Assembly (NCBI GenBank): GCA_015655255.1
Contig: JAATFJ010000080.1
Location: forward strand, 1 to 19,756
Length of the DNA stretch: 19,756 nucleotides
Direction of reading: 5' to 3'
Origin: Actinomycetales bacterium
GTDB taxonomy: Bacteria > Actinomycetota > Actinomycetes > Actinomycetales > Microbacteriaceae
The notes beneath the pieces were generated by a model. That model worked only from the letters and a program-made list of their open reading frames with translations, ran no database searches and was not told the origin of the DNA. Positions 1 to 8,673 of the stretch are shown here, one piece after another. Every line of letters starts with the position of its first letter. The first letter of the stretch is position 1. The translations under genes were made by a program, and so were the position numbers.

Positions 1-1
1 C

Positions 2-3000
2 GGCCTCGGTCGAGAGATGCACGTCATCGTCGGCCAGGGCCGCCTCGACACGGTGCTACAGGCGTCCCCGGAGGATCGGCGCGGCTTCATCGAGGAGGCC
101 GCGGGCATCCTCAAGCATCGCCGCCGCAAGGAGAAGACGCTCCGGAAGCTCGATGCGATGCAGACGAACCTCACCCGGCTCAGCGACCTCGCGGGGGAGA
201 TCCGCCGTCAGCTCAAGCCCCTCGGTCGTCAGGCGGAGATCGCGAGAGAAGCGCAGACGATCGCCGCGGCCGTTCGCGATGCGAAGGCGCGCCTCTTCGC
301 CGACGATGTCGTGGCGCTGCGCACCGCCCTCGCCGACCACACCCGCAACGAGCAGGAACGGCACAGCGAACGTCTCGTGCTCACCGCGCAGGCTGACGCG
401 GTGCGGGCCGGGATCGCACGGCTGGAGAACTCGCAGGATTCTGTCGCGGTTGACGAGGCCCGCCGCATCGCCTTCTCCCTGGAGCAGGTGCAAGAGCGCA
501 TGCGCGGGCTGTACACGCTCGCGAATCAGCGCCTCGCCCTCCTCGGGACGGAGGAGGACGACGCGGCCGTCGCCGTCGTCACGGTGACACAGACGACGAT
601 CGACGAGGCCCGTGCCGAGATCGATGAGATCTCCGCAGGACTCGGAGACGCGCAGGATGCGGCGGCCGCCGCGAGCCGTGTCGTGACGCAAGCGCGCGCC
701 GAGCTGGACACGCTCGACGTCGAGATCGCCGAGCAGAGCGCGCTCGTCTCCCGGCACGATATGCAGCTCACGGCCCTGCGCGGGTCCGCGGAGGCTGCCG
801 CTTCGGGGCTCGCCGCGGTCCGTGGCGCGGTGCTGCGGCAGCAGAACGCCTGGGAGGCCGCTGATGAGCGCCGCCGGCAGGCCGCCGAGGCGCGCGAGCA
901 GTTCGAGGAGGCCGAGGCGCCGGAGGGCACGGCCGCGGAGCACGCCACCGCCTACGAGAACGCGCAGCGGGAGGCGACAGCGGCGGAAAGCGATCGCGAT
1001 GCGTTGCGCGAACGACTGCACGCTGCGGAGCGCGAGGCCGATGCGCTCACCGCAAAAGCCGCGGCGCTGGGAAGCGCTCTCTCGCTCGCAGGCGGCGCGG
1101 CGGAGATCGTCGCCGCGGGAGCGGACGGCGTGCGCGGTCTCGTCGGCGACGCCGTGCAGGTACGACCCGGCTACGAAGCGGCTATCGCTGCGGTCCTGGG
1201 ATCGCTCGCGGATGGCGTGCTCGTGGAGGATGCGGCGACGGCGTTCACTCTCGCGGAAGAATCAACGCGCGCGAGCCGTGGAGTCGTCGACTTCGTCATC
1301 GCCGAGAGCATCACGACGGAGCCGGTTTTCCCCGACGTCACGGGTGTCACACCCGCCATCGACGTCGTCACCGCCCCCGCGGGGGTGCGCGGTGTGCTCT
1401 CACACGTCCTCATCGCGGAGGATCTGGATGCGGCGCGCCGTGCCCGCACGGCCCTCGACGTCGCGGACGACACGGATACGACCATCGTCACGACCGCGGG
1501 GGACGTTGTCACCGCGCATACGCTGCGCAGCGGCTCTGGCGGGGAACGGTCGCGGCTGGAACTGGCCGCGGAGCGCGACGCGGCTCAGGATCGGCTCGCC
1601 GAGGTCCGCGTCATCGTCGACGCCCTCATCGCCGAGCGCACGGAACTCGCCGAACGCGTGGAGACGACGCGGAGGAACGCGAAGGAGGCGCTGCGCACCC
1701 TGCGCGAGTACGACGCGGCCCTCGCCACGCACGCGGAACAGCTCAATCGGGTGACGGTGCGGCACGAATCTGCCGTCGCCGAATGCGAACGTCTCGCAGC
1801 GGGGCTCGCCCAGGCGCAGGCCGCGGTGAGCGACGCAGAGGCGAAGGCGCAGGAGGCGAAGGCCGCCCTCGAATCCGCCGAAGCCGTGCCACGCCCCGTC
1901 CTCGACGTGGCCGGGCGCGACGGACTGCTGGAAGCGCTCGACATCGCCCGTGAGGGCGAGGTCGCCGCCCGGCTCGAGGGGGAGACGCTGCGCGAGCGCG
2001 TGCGTGCCGCCGAGGCGCGGGTGGTCTCGCTGGAACGTCAGCGCGAGCAGGAGAAGACGGCCGCCGCGGAAGCGGCCCGGCGTGCGGTCATCCGCCGGGC
2101 ACAGCGGGAGACGGCGGCGGGCGTCGCGGAAGAACTGCCGCGCGTGCTCGATTCCCTCGACCGTTCGGTGGCCGAGGCACGGCTCGCTCTCGCGGAGGCG
2201 GAGGCCGCGAGAGCGGCGCAGAACGAGGAGCTCACGGCGCTGCGCGCACAGGAGAGCACTCTGCGTGAACGTCTCACGGGCCTCACCGAGAGCGTGCACG
2301 GTCTGGAGCTGCAGATTCACGAGAAGAAGCTGCACCTCACGAGCCTGCTCGAACGCGTCGCCTCCGAACTCGCGCTTGACGAAGACATCCTCGTCGCGGA
2401 GTACGGCCCGGATCAGCTCGTGCCGCGCGACCTCTTCGCCGCGGACGTGCCCTCCGGCGGGCGTTCCGAGGAGGACGATGCGGAAGAGCCCGTCGGGCTG
2501 CCCTTTGACCGGCGTATCCAGCAGCGACGCCTCGCGGAGGCGGAGCGCAAGCTCGCCCAGCTTGGCCGGGTGAACCCGCTGGCGCTGGAGGAGTTCGCGG
2601 CGCTGGAGCAGCGGCACGCGTTCCTCACCGAGCAGCTCTCCGATCTCACGAAGACCCGCGAGGATCTGCTGACGATCATCTCCGACCTCGACGAGCGCAT
2701 GCAGACGATCTTCGCGAGCGCCTTCGAGGACACCCAGCGGGCCTTCGGCGAGGTGTTCCCGCTGCTGTTCCCCGGCGGTTCCGGCAGCATCTCGCTCACC
2801 GACCCCGACAACCTCCTCACCACGGGGATCGAGGTCGCGGTGCGCCCCGTCGGCAAGAAGATCGAGCGGCTCTCGCTTCTCTCCGGCGGCGAGCGCTCTC
2901 TTGCCGCGGTCGCCCTGCTCGTCGCGATCTTCAAGGCGCGTCCCAGCCCCTTCTACATCCTCGACGAGGTGGAGGCGGCACTTGACGACGCGAACCTCGG

Positions 3001-3172
3001 GCGGCTCCTCACGGTCTTCGAACAACTGCGGGAGAGCTCTCAGCTGCTCGTCATCACGCATCAGAAGCGCACGATGGAGATCGCGGATGCGCTGTATGGC
3101 GTCTCGATGCGCCAGGACGGCGTCTCCGCTGTCGTCGGCCAGCGTGTGGGGGACAGGGCCGCCGCGGAGTGA
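2..3172 (+). CDS. smc: Chromosome segregation protein SMC, 5' end missing
   Basis: SMC is the ATPase of the bacterial condensin that compacts and aligns newly replicated origins, working with ScpA and ScpB. The reading frame is open from base 2 (GLGRE, then Met at 17), so the Walker A part of the head lies upstream of the window. Numbering from Met17: the post-Walker-A head segment GQGRLD is near residues 6-12; a long Glu/Arg/Ala-rich coiled coil follows; the hinge lies at about 370-520; a second coiled coil leads to the C-terminal head. The head carries the ABC signature LSGGERS (about 955-961) and Walker B FYILDEVEAALDD, with Asp983 and Glu984. The 1051 residues seen plus the missing N-terminus fit the usual size of about 1180. 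ftsY follows after 35 bp, a common bacterial order. Long open frames on the opposite strand are by-products of GC-rich codon use. Confidence 0.97.
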   Translation, partial: GLGREMHVIVGQGRLDTVLQASPEDRRGFIEEAAGILKHRRRKEKTLRKLDAMQTNLTRLSDLAGEIRRQLKPLGRQAEIAREAQTIAAAVRDAKARLFADDVVALRTALADHTRNEQERHSERLVLTAQADAVRAGIARLENSQDSVAVDEARRIAFSLEQVQERMRGLYTLANQRLALLGTEEDDAAVAVVTVTQTTIDEARAEIDEISAGLGDAQDAAAAASRVVTQARAELDTLDVEIAEQSALVSRHDMQLTALRGSAEAAASGLAAVRGAVLRQQNAWEAADERRRQAAEAREQFEEAEAPEGTAAEHATAYENAQREATAAESDRDALRERLHAAEREADALTAKAAALGSALSLAGGAAEIVAAGADGVRGLVGDAVQVRPGYEAAIAAVLGSLADGVLVEDAATAFTLAEESTRASRGVVDFVIAESITTEPVFPDVTGVTPAIDVVTAPAGVRGVLSHVLIAEDLDAARRARTALDVADDTDTTIVTTAGDVVTAHTLRSGSGGERSRLELAAERDAAQDRLAEVRVIVDALIAERTELAERVETTRRNAKEALRTLREYDAALATHAEQLNRVTVRHESAVAECERLAAGLAQAQAAVSDAEAKAQEAKAALESAEAVPRPVLDVAGRDGLLEALDIAREGEVAARLEGETLRERVRAAEARVVSLERQREQEKTAAAEAARRAVIRRAQRETAAGVAEELPRVLDSLDRSVAEARLALAEAEAARAAQNEELTALRAQESTLRERLTGLTESVHGLELQIHEKKLHLTSLLERVASELALDEDILVAEYGPDQLVPRDLFAADVPSGGRSEEDDAEEPVGLPFDRRIQQRRLAEAERKLAQLGRVNPLALEEFAALEQRHAFLTEQLSDLTKTREDLLTIISDLDERMQTIFASAFEDTQRAFGEVFPLLFPGGSGSISLTDPDNLLTTGIEVAVRPVGKKIERLSLLSGGERSLAAVALLVAIFKARPSPFYILDEVEAALDDANLGRLLTVFEQLRESSQLLVITHQKRTMEIADALYGVSMRQDGVSAVVGQRVGDRAAAE

Positions 3173-3195
3173 CACGGCGGAGCGGAGTGACGCCG

Positions 3196-3201
3196 TAGGC
3201 T
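3196..3201 (+). promoter_or_regulatory. Candidate -10 element of ftsY, leaderless geometry
   Basis: TAGGCT fits the actinobacterial TANNNT -10 pattern and lies exactly 6 nt before the ftsY ATG, so transcription would begin at or beside the start codon. No Shine-Dalgarno sequence lies in those 6 nt. No good -35 sits 16-18 bp upstream; the nearest, GTGACA at 3169-3174, is 21 bp away. The promoter is inferred from sequence only. Confidence 0.4.
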
Positions 3202-3207
3202 GGTTAC

Positions 3208-4083
3208 ATGGCGGAGAAGTCCTGGTCCCTCGGTAGCGCTCTGCGCGGTATGTTCGTCAAGCCCACGATCGACGAGACGACATGGGACGATCTGGAGACG
3301 GCGCTCCTCACGGCGGACTTCGGCCCCGACATCACCGAGCGCATCGTCGACGAACTCCACGAGAAGGTCGATCGCTACCGGACGACCGATCCGAAGGACC
3401 TGCAGCGGATGCTCCGCGAAACGCTGGAGGAGCGCTTTGCGAAGTTCGACACGACGCTGACGCTCTCCGAGCGACCCGCTGTTGTCCTCGTCGTCGGCGT
3501 CAACGGCGTGGGGAAGACGACAACGATCGGGAAGTTCACGAAGTTCCTTCGTGGCTATCAGCGCAGCGTCGTCGTCGGCGCCGCGGACACCTTCCGTGCG
3601 GCGGCCGTCGAGCAGCTCGCCACCTGGGCGCAGCGTGCGGGCGCGGCGATCGTGCGTCCACAGCAGGAGGGGCAGGATCCGGCCTCGGTCGCCTATCAGA
3701 CCGTGGAATATGCGCAGCGCAACGGCACAGAGATCGCGATCATCGACACCGCGGGACGGTTGCACACGAAGAACGGGCTCATGGACGAGCTGTCCAAGGT
3801 ACGCCGGGTCGTGGAGAAGCTCGCTCCCGTGAGCGAGGTGCTGCTCGTCCTCGATGCGACGACGGGCCAGAACGGCGTGATGCAGGCCGAGGCCTTCCTC
3901 GAGCATGCGGGCGTCACGGGGCTCGTCATCACGAAACTCGATGGCTCAGCGAAGGGCGGATTCGTGCTCGCCGTGCAGGAGCGCACGGGGATCCCCGTGA
4001 AACTCCTCGGTCAGGGAGAGGGCATCGACGACCTCACCGGATTCACACCGCACGTGTTCGCAGCCTCCCTTGTCGGCGCGTAA
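3208..4083 (+). CDS. ftsY: Signal recognition particle receptor FtsY
   Basis: FtsY is the membrane-associated SRP receptor GTPase. It pairs with Ffh, and mutual GTP hydrolysis hands the translating ribosome to the Sec translocon. The 291 residues hold a helical N domain (about 20-85) and a G domain with P-loop GVNGVGKTT (97-105), the DTFRAAA insertion-box segment (127-133), DTAGR (180-184) and TKLDG (242-246). Only about 20 residues, MAEKSWSLGSALRGMFV and a little more, precede the N domain. The long acidic A domain of E. coli FtsY is therefore absent, and membrane contact would depend on this short N-terminal helix. The ATG has no Shine-Dalgarno but follows a TANNNT hexamer by 6 nt. It lies 35 bp behind smc and is followed after 38 bp by the DUF2004 gene. 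Confidence 0.97.
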   Translation: MAEKSWSLGSALRGMFVKPTIDETTWDDLETALLTADFGPDITERIVDELHEKVDRYRTTDPKDLQRMLRETLEERFAKFDTTLTLSERPAVVLVVGVNGVGKTTTIGKFTKFLRGYQRSVVVGAADTFRAAAVEQLATWAQRAGAAIVRPQQEGQDPASVAYQTVEYAQRNGTEIAIIDTAGRLHTKNGLMDELSKVRRVVEKLAPVSEVLLVLDATTGQNGVMQAEAFLEHAGVTGLVITKLDGSAKGGFVLAVQERTGIPVKLLGQGEGIDDLTGFTPHVFAASLVGA

Positions 4084-4121
4084 GGGTACCCAAGCCACTC
4101 GGAGACTGGTTTTATAGGGCT

Positions 4122-4622
4122 ATGGCCATCGAACACGATTACTTCGGACTCCTGTCCTCTGGCCCGGACGGCTCGATCTTCTGGACGGAGACGGTCGAGC
4201 TCGGCGATCAGCAGGTCACCGTCGACCTCACGGCCCCGGACCAGGACGATGTCTCCACGGACGCACTCGATATCGCGGCCGCCCTCATCTCCGGCCTCGA
4301 GAGCGTCGACGCGACGGCGCGCCGCGGCATGCTCGCCGAGGTGGACGATCGCGCGAGCGAAGTCACAGAATTCATCCTGCAACAGCAGGAGACCTACGGG
4401 GACGAACTCGTCGAGGTGCTCGTCGACGTGAGCGGCGATGCGGCGGTCGACATCATCCGCTCCCTGCGGCTCATGAGCATGACGATCCTCGCCGACGAGC
4501 ACGGCGGAACCGAGCCCTTCGCGGTGCTGGAGTACGCGCTCGACATGGATACCACCGACGATGTGCTCCTCGTCAACCTCTCCTCCGACGGCTCCGTGCA
4601 GTCGGTCATGAGCGCGGACTGA
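4122..4622 (+). CDS. DUF2004-type protein of unknown function
   Basis: This 166-residue acidic protein begins MAIEHDYFGLL. Its layout, EHDYFG at the N-terminus, a Trp-Thr-Glu strand near 21-23 and a helical middle rich in Asp and Glu, matches what I recall of DUF2004 proteins of Microbacteriaceae. No catalytic motif, signal peptide or membrane segment is visible, so it is probably cytosolic. I chose ATG 4122 because the frame remains open upstream only as the +2 shadow of ftsY. The weak AGGG at 4116-4119 is too close to the ATG to be a good Shine-Dalgarno, and GGAG at 4101-4104 is rather far. It lies 38 bp behind ftsY and 31 bp before tetR. The function is unknown; the family call is from memory of its sequence style. 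Confidence 0.85.
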   Translation: MAIEHDYFGLLSSGPDGSIFWTETVELGDQQVTVDLTAPDQDDVSTDALDIAAALISGLESVDATARRGMLAEVDDRASEVTEFILQQQETYGDELVEVLVDVSGDAAVDIIRSLRLMSMTILADEHGGTEPFAVLEYALDMDTTDDVLLVNLSSDGSVQSVMSAD

Positions 4623-4647
4623 CCGTGCGCAGGTCGCCCGATACGGT
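4619..4647 (+). promoter_or_regulatory. Candidate tetR promoter with possible autoregulatory palindrome
   Basis: CTGACC (4619-4624, -35-like) and TACGGT (4642-4647, -10 TANNNT) are separated by 17 bp, and the ATG of tetR follows 6 nt after the -10. An inverted pair, ACCGT (4622-4626) and ACGGT (4643-4647), overlaps both promoter elements, which is where a TetR-type repressor often binds its own gene. The 5-bp arms are short and could arise by chance. The -35 overlaps the stop codon of the DUF2004 gene. Confidence 0.45.
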
Positions 4648-4653
4648 GAGGGG

Positions 4654-5241
4654 ATGACAGCAACGCCGCGAGCGGGACGCCCGCGCGCCTCCTCGCGGGA
4701 GACGCTCGCAGAGGCGGCGTGCGAACTCTTCCTCGAACAAGGCTACGAGGCGACCTCGGTCGCCGACATCACCCGGCGTGCGGGCGTGAGCCGGTCGAGC
4801 TTCTTCAACTATTTCGCATCCAAGAGCGACGTGCTGTGGTCGGGGGTGGACGAGCGGATCGACATCGCTATCGACGCGCTCATCGCCGTGGGGGCAGAGG
4901 CCAGCGGTCCATCCGTACGTGCCATCCTCAGCGCGATCGTCCGCGATTTCGCACCCGATCCGCTGAGCCTCGCCCTGCGCAACGCGAGTGCCATGGGTCT
5001 GCAGGACGAACTCGTCCGCGATACCGGCGTACGCCATGCCCGGCTGTCCCGGGCCGTGTCCGCTTCGGCCGCCCGCGCGGGCATTCCCGTGATCACGGGC
5101 GACGTCCTGGGCTCGGCGTACGCCACTGCGGTGCTCTCCTCGCTGCGACTATGGGCGGAGCAGGGTGCCGGCAGGGGAACGCCCGAGGCCGTGCTCGACG
5201 CAGCGTTCGCCGCCGTCCACGCCCTGCCCTGGCAGAACTGA
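4654..5241 (+). CDS. TetR/AcrR-family transcriptional regulator
   Basis: A 195-residue one-domain repressor in the usual TetR size range. The N-terminal helix-turn-helix spans about residues 12-58: RETLAEAACELFLEQGYEA, then TSVADITRRAGVSRSSFFNYF with the recognition helix near 45-53 and the typical FFNYFASK end. The rest is an all-helical ligand and dimerisation domain rich in Ala and Leu, whose ligand cannot be read from the sequence. There is no divergent efflux pump or enzyme gene beside it, so the target is not evident; self-regulation is plausible given the palindrome over its promoter. It sits between the DUF2004 gene and ffh, two housekeeping neighbours with no obvious link. The call is firm at family level; no specific function is supported. 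Confidence 0.93.
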   Translation: MTATPRAGRPRASSRETLAEAACELFLEQGYEATSVADITRRAGVSRSSFFNYFASKSDVLWSGVDERIDIAIDALIAVGAEASGPSVRAILSAIVRDFAPDPLSLALRNASAMGLQDELVRDTGVRHARLSRAVSASAARAGIPVITGDVLGSAYATAVLSSLRLWAEQGAGRGTPEAVLDAAFAAVHALPWQN

Positions 5242-5296
5242 TCGCCGAGCGCGGGACGAACTCCGGCTCTCGCTCAGCACGGAGGCGCCGCTCGCG

Positions 5297-5302
5297 TAGA
5301 AT
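5297..5302 (+). promoter_or_regulatory. Candidate -10 element of ffh
   Basis: TAGAAT, close to the TATAAT consensus, lies 9 nt before the ffh ATG in the 70-bp tetR-ffh gap. This would give a very short leader. No convincing -35 is seen 16-18 bp upstream. Confidence 0.4.
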
Positions 5303-5311
5303 CGGAGCACC

Positions 5312-6865
5312 ATGGCGACTTTTGGCACCCTCTCCGATCGGCTGACCGAGACCTTCCGCAACCTCCGCACGAAGGGCAAGCTCACCGCATCCGATGTCGA
5401 CGGCACCGTGCGGGAGATCCGCCGCGCGCTGCTCGACGCGGACGTGGCCCTGCCCGTTGTGAAGGAGTTCACGGGGCGTGTGCGCGAGCGTGCGCTGGGC
5501 GACGAGGTCAGCAAGGCCCTCAATCCCGCACAACAGGTCGTGCAGATCGTCAACGAGGAGCTCGTGCAGATCCTCGGTGGCGAGCAGCGTCGGCTGGAGT
5601 TCGCCAAGACCCCGCCGACGGTCATCATGCTCGCGGGGCTCCAGGGTTCGGGGAAGACGACCTTCGCGGGAAAGCTGGCGAAGCAGCTCGAGGGCGAGGG
5701 ACACACGCCTCTCCTCGTCGCCTGTGACCTCCAACGCCCCAATGCCGTCACCCAGCTGCAGGTCGTCGCGCAGCAGGCGGACGCCGCGATCTATGCGCCA
5801 GAGCCGGGAAACGGCATCGGGAATCCCGTCAAGGTCGCGAAGGACGGTGTGGAGTACGCGCGTCGCCAGCAGCATGACGTCGTCATCATCGACACAGCCG
5901 GCCGTCTCGGTGTGGATGCCGAGCTCATGAAGCAGGCATCGGACATCCGCAGGGCAACGAATCCGGATGAAGTCCTGTTCGTCATCGACGCGATGGTCGG
6001 TCAGGACGCGGTCAACACCGCCAAGGCGTTCCAGGACGGCGTCGATTTCACGGGCGTTGTCCTCTCCAAGCTCGACGGTGACGCGCGCGGTGGCGCGGCG
6101 CTCTCCGTCGCCTCTGTCACCGGACGCCCCATCATCTTCGCCTCGACGGGAGAGGGCCTCGACGACCTCGAGCCCTTCTACCCCGACCGCATGGCAAGTC
6201 GCATACTCGACCTCGGCGACATCCTCACCCTCATCGAGCAGGCCCAGCAGGCCTTCGACGAGGAGGAGGCTCTCAAGGTCGCCGAGAAGCTCGCCAATGA
6301 GGCGTTCACGCTGGAGGACTTCCTCGATCAGCTGCAGCAGATGAAGAAGATGGGCTCGATGAAGAAAATGCTCGGCATGCTGCCGGGCATGGGCCAGATG
6401 AAGCAGCAGCTGGAGAACTTCGACGAGCGCGAGATCGATCGCACCGAAGCGATCATCCGCTCCATGACCCCGGGGGAGCGGCACAACCCCAAGATCCTCA
6501 ACGGTTCCCGACGGCTGCGCATCGCACGGGGTTCCGGTATGACGGTCACCGATGTGAACCAGCTCGTGCAGCGCTTCGAGCAGGCGGCGAAGATGATGAA
6601 GACCGTCGCGCGCGGTGGCACGCCGAACATCCCCGGTATGGGGCCAATGGGACGTCCGGGCGCGAGCGCCAAGCGGGGTAAGAAGGGCAAGAGCGCCCGC
6701 GGATCCTCCCGCTCGGGGAACCCCGCCAAGCGCGCCGCGGAGAACGCCGGAGCCGTCGTCGAGCTGGCAGCGCCCACCGGTTCCGGATTCGGGCTGGGAC
6801 GGGGTGCCGCAGTGCCGACGGAGACGGATCTCGCCGAGATCCAGAAGCTCTTCGGGAAGGGCTGA
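5312..6865 (+). CDS. ffh: Signal recognition particle protein Ffh (SRP54)
   Basis: Ffh binds 4.5S/SRP RNA and emerging signal or membrane segments and delivers ribosomes to FtsY. The 517 residues show the N domain (1-90), a G domain with P-loop GLQGSGKTT (109-117), DTAGR (194-198) and SKLDG (252-256), and a Met-rich M domain (about 325-435). The M domain contains MKKMLGMLPGMGQMK, with the finger loop for signal peptides, and the RNA-binding RRLRIARGSGM (400-410). A basic Gly/Ser/Lys tail (about 440-480) and a further segment ending IQKLFGKG make it longer than the roughly 450-residue E. coli protein; such tails occur in actinobacteria. The ATG is preceded by CGGAG at 5303-5307. The stop faces that of glpD with only 5 bp between. 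Confidence 0.98.
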   Translation: MATFGTLSDRLTETFRNLRTKGKLTASDVDGTVREIRRALLDADVALPVVKEFTGRVRERALGDEVSKALNPAQQVVQIVNEELVQILGGEQRRLEFAKTPPTVIMLAGLQGSGKTTFAGKLAKQLEGEGHTPLLVACDLQRPNAVTQLQVVAQQADAAIYAPEPGNGIGNPVKVAKDGVEYARRQQHDVVIIDTAGRLGVDAELMKQASDIRRATNPDEVLFVIDAMVGQDAVNTAKAFQDGVDFTGVVLSKLDGDARGGAALSVASVTGRPIIFASTGEGLDDLEPFYPDRMASRILDLGDILTLIEQAQQAFDEEEALKVAEKLANEAFTLEDFLDQLQQMKKMGSMKKMLGMLPGMGQMKQQLENFDEREIDRTEAIIRSMTPGERHNPKILNGSRRLRIARGSGMTVTDVNQLVQRFEQAAKMMKTVARGGTPNIPGMGPMGRPGASAKRGKKGKSARGSSRSGNPAKRAAENAGAVVELAAPTGSGFGLGRGAAVPTETDLAEIQKLFGKG

Positions 6866-6870
6866 GCAGC

Positions 6871-8568
6871 TCAGACCCGCACGGGCGTCGTGTCGACGCC
6901 GTGCTCCTCGCGGAGCATCCGCAGGCAGTTGTCGACCTCCGCCTCGACAGTCGTGGTGTCCCCGCCGACAAGCGGAACGAGTGCCTCTGCGATCGCCCGC
7001 ACCGCCTCCGGGTGCGCATCGCCTGTGAAGGCGAGGTGGGTGCGCCGGAACACGACGTCGGCGACATGGCGGACGTGCTCCTGCTCGACCATCCAGCGCA
7101 GCTCTCGCTCGGTGAGCGCGTCGCCGAGAAGAGGCGCATCGGGCTCTTCCGCGAGGAAGGCGGCGACCTCCGCGGCGCGCGTGCCGTAGCGCTCGAAGAG
7201 CACCCGTCCGCGCGCATCGTCGCCGACATGCGCCCGCATCCATTCCTGGTAACGGCGCGGTGTGCGGGGGTACTCGTTCCCCCCGCCGATGGGCACCCCA
7301 CGGGTCTGCCGGATGCGCGAGCGGCCCAGCTCATCAAGGACTCGATCCGTGAGGGTTTCTCCGAGCGCGCGGAACGTCGTCCACTTCCCGCCGACGAGAC
7401 TCAGCACCGTCGGCCCCGCGGGGTCACGGCGCCGCTCGATGCGGTAGTCGCGTGAGACGAATCCGGGCGCCGTGTCCTCGTGATGGGGGAGCGGCCGAAT
7501 ACCGGAGAAGCGATAGACGATGTGCGAACGGTCCACGGCGATCGTCGGGAAGACGTGCGCGATGAGGGCGAAGAAGTAGTCGATCTCCTCCTCGGTGCAG
7601 CGAGCAGGTTCACGCGGGTCCGCCTCGAGATCCGTCGTCCCGACGAGCACGCGATCCCTCAAGGGATAGATGAGCACGATGCGCCCGTCGGAGTGCTCGA
7701 AGAAGATCTCCCGTCCGCCCGTGGCATCGAGCAGCTCCGGATGGTCGAGGACGATATGCGAGCCCTTCGTGCCGCCCAGGAAGGTCGTCGGGGTACCCAG
7801 TGCGGCGTTGGTGAGGTCGGTCCACGGACCCGAGGCATTGACGACGACGTCGGCGGTGACGGAGAACTCCGTGCCTGTTTCACGATCGCGGAGGCGGACG
7901 GCATCGTCCGCAAAACCCACGGCCTCGACGTAGTTGAGGGCGTGCGCTCCCGCGTGCGCGCGTTCGCCATCGTGCAGCACATCGAGGGCGAGGCGCTCCG
8001 GGTCGTGCACGGAGGCGTCATAGTAGGTCGCGGTGTACCGGATGCGCGGGTCGAGCCGGGGGAGCGCGGCGAGGGACTTCCTCCTGCCATGGAAGCGGTG
8101 GCGCGGCACGGTGCCACCCGCACGCGAGAAGGTGTCGTAGAGGGTGAGGCCGATCTTGATGAGGAAGGCGCCGCGCTCCTGCGGCCTGCCCTGACGGTGG
8201 GTGAGGAAGCGCAGTGGGGCGGCGAGGATGCCGGAGAAGCTCGAGTAGATGGGGATGGTCGTCTGCAGCGGCTTTACGTAGTGCGGGGCGATCTGCAGGA
8301 GCCCGTTGCGCTCCTGCACGGATTCCTTGACGAGACGGAACTCGCCGTTCTCCAGATAGCGGATGCCCCCGTGGATCATATGGCTGGACGCGGCGGAGGC
8401 TCCCGAGGCGAAGTCGCCGCGTTCGACGAGCACGACATCGACGCCCTGCAGTGCGAGATCACGGAACGTCGAGATGCCGTTGATCCCTCCGCCGATGATG
8501 AGCACACGCGTGCGCGCGGCCTCCCGTACTTCCCGAACGCTCGCTCGCTCCGCGACCTGTGCACCCAT
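6871..8568 (-). CDS. glpD: FAD-dependent glycerol-3-phosphate dehydrogenase
   Basis: GlpD oxidises sn-glycerol 3-phosphate to dihydroxyacetone phosphate and passes electrons through FAD to the quinone pool at the inner face of the membrane. The 565 residues begin with a short extension, then a Rossmann FAD site GGGINGISTFRDLALQG (26-42) ending at Glu49 in VLVERGDFASGAS, and the GlpD hallmark HMIHGGIRYLE (63-73). Further family segments are NASGPWTDLTN, GTKGSHIVLDHPE, LVGTTDLE, SGIRPLP and LVGGKWTTFR. The C-terminal helical domain follows the GGGNEYPRTP segment. The start has a good Shine-Dalgarno, AAGGAG, 6 nt upstream on the minus strand. It diverges from the SorC-type regulator gene across 105 bp holding two operator copies, so it is probably controlled by that protein. 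Confidence 0.96.
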   Translation of the reverse strand: MGAQVAERASVREVREAARTRVLIIGGGINGISTFRDLALQGVDVVLVERGDFASGASAASSHMIHGGIRYLENGEFRLVKESVQERNGLLQIAPHYVKPLQTTIPIYSSFSGILAAPLRFLTHRQGRPQERGAFLIKIGLTLYDTFSRAGGTVPRHRFHGRRKSLAALPRLDPRIRYTATYYDASVHDPERLALDVLHDGERAHAGAHALNYVEAVGFADDAVRLRDRETGTEFSVTADVVVNASGPWTDLTNAALGTPTTFLGGTKGSHIVLDHPELLDATGGREIFFEHSDGRIVLIYPLRDRVLVGTTDLEADPREPARCTEEEIDYFFALIAHVFPTIAVDRSHIVYRFSGIRPLPHHEDTAPGFVSRDYRIERRRDPAGPTVLSLVGGKWTTFRALGETLTDRVLDELGRSRIRQTRGVPIGGGNEYPRTPRRYQEWMRAHVGDDARGRVLFERYGTRAAEVAAFLAEEPDAPLLGDALTERELRWMVEQEHVRHVADVVFRRTHLAFTGDAHPEAVRAIAEALVPLVGGDTTTVEAEVDNCLRMLREEHGVDTTPVRV

Positions 8569-8605
8569 AGCGTCTCCTTGCCGTTCCCTCTATCCTCAGC
8601 AGAGT

Positions 8606-8619
8606 GGCACATTCGCGCA
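8606..8619. promoter_or_regulatory. glp operator, copy 1 (imperfect)
   Basis: GGCAC-ATTC-GCGCA. Read on the minus strand it is TGCGC-GAAT-GTGCC, which matches copy 2 at 12 of 14 positions including the central GAAT. Its centre is 21 bp, two helical turns, from that of copy 2, putting both on one face of the DNA. It lies 37 bp before the glpD start codon on that gene's strand. Confidence 0.65.
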
Positions 8620-8626
8620 AGTGAAC

Positions 8627-8640
8627 TGCACGAATGTGCA
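8627..8640. promoter_or_regulatory. glp operator, copy 2
   Basis: TGCAC-GAAT-GTGCA has perfect 5-bp inverted arms round a 4-bp core in the glpD-regulator intergenic region, 33 bp before the regulator ATG. The same TGCAC-N4-GTGCA arms recur before glpK. Binding by the neighbouring SorC-family regulator is inferred from this shared pattern. Confidence 0.75.
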
Positions 8641-8673
8641 TGGCAACGCACAGAGGAGACGAGGAACAACGGC

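Noticed and set aside
1400..3175. 591-codon minus-strand open frame (and a 321-codon one at 56-1021)
   Set aside because: It lies wholly antisense to smc, is rich in Arg, Leu and Gly without domain motifs, and mirrors the GC-rich third positions of smc.
5093..7243. 716-codon minus-strand open frame
   Set aside because: It crosses ffh and the end of glpD, both certain genes; the protein is low-complexity with no recognisable motif.
8591..8596. TATCCT as -10 of the SorC-type regulator gene
   Set aside because: It fits TANNNT, but the expected -35 region overlaps the start of glpD and has no TTGACA-like sequence.
7480..8673. 398-codon plus-strand extension in frame with the SorC-type regulator
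   Set aside because: It is antisense to glpD; the regulator's helix-turn-helix begins only after ATG 8674, which has its own ribosome site.
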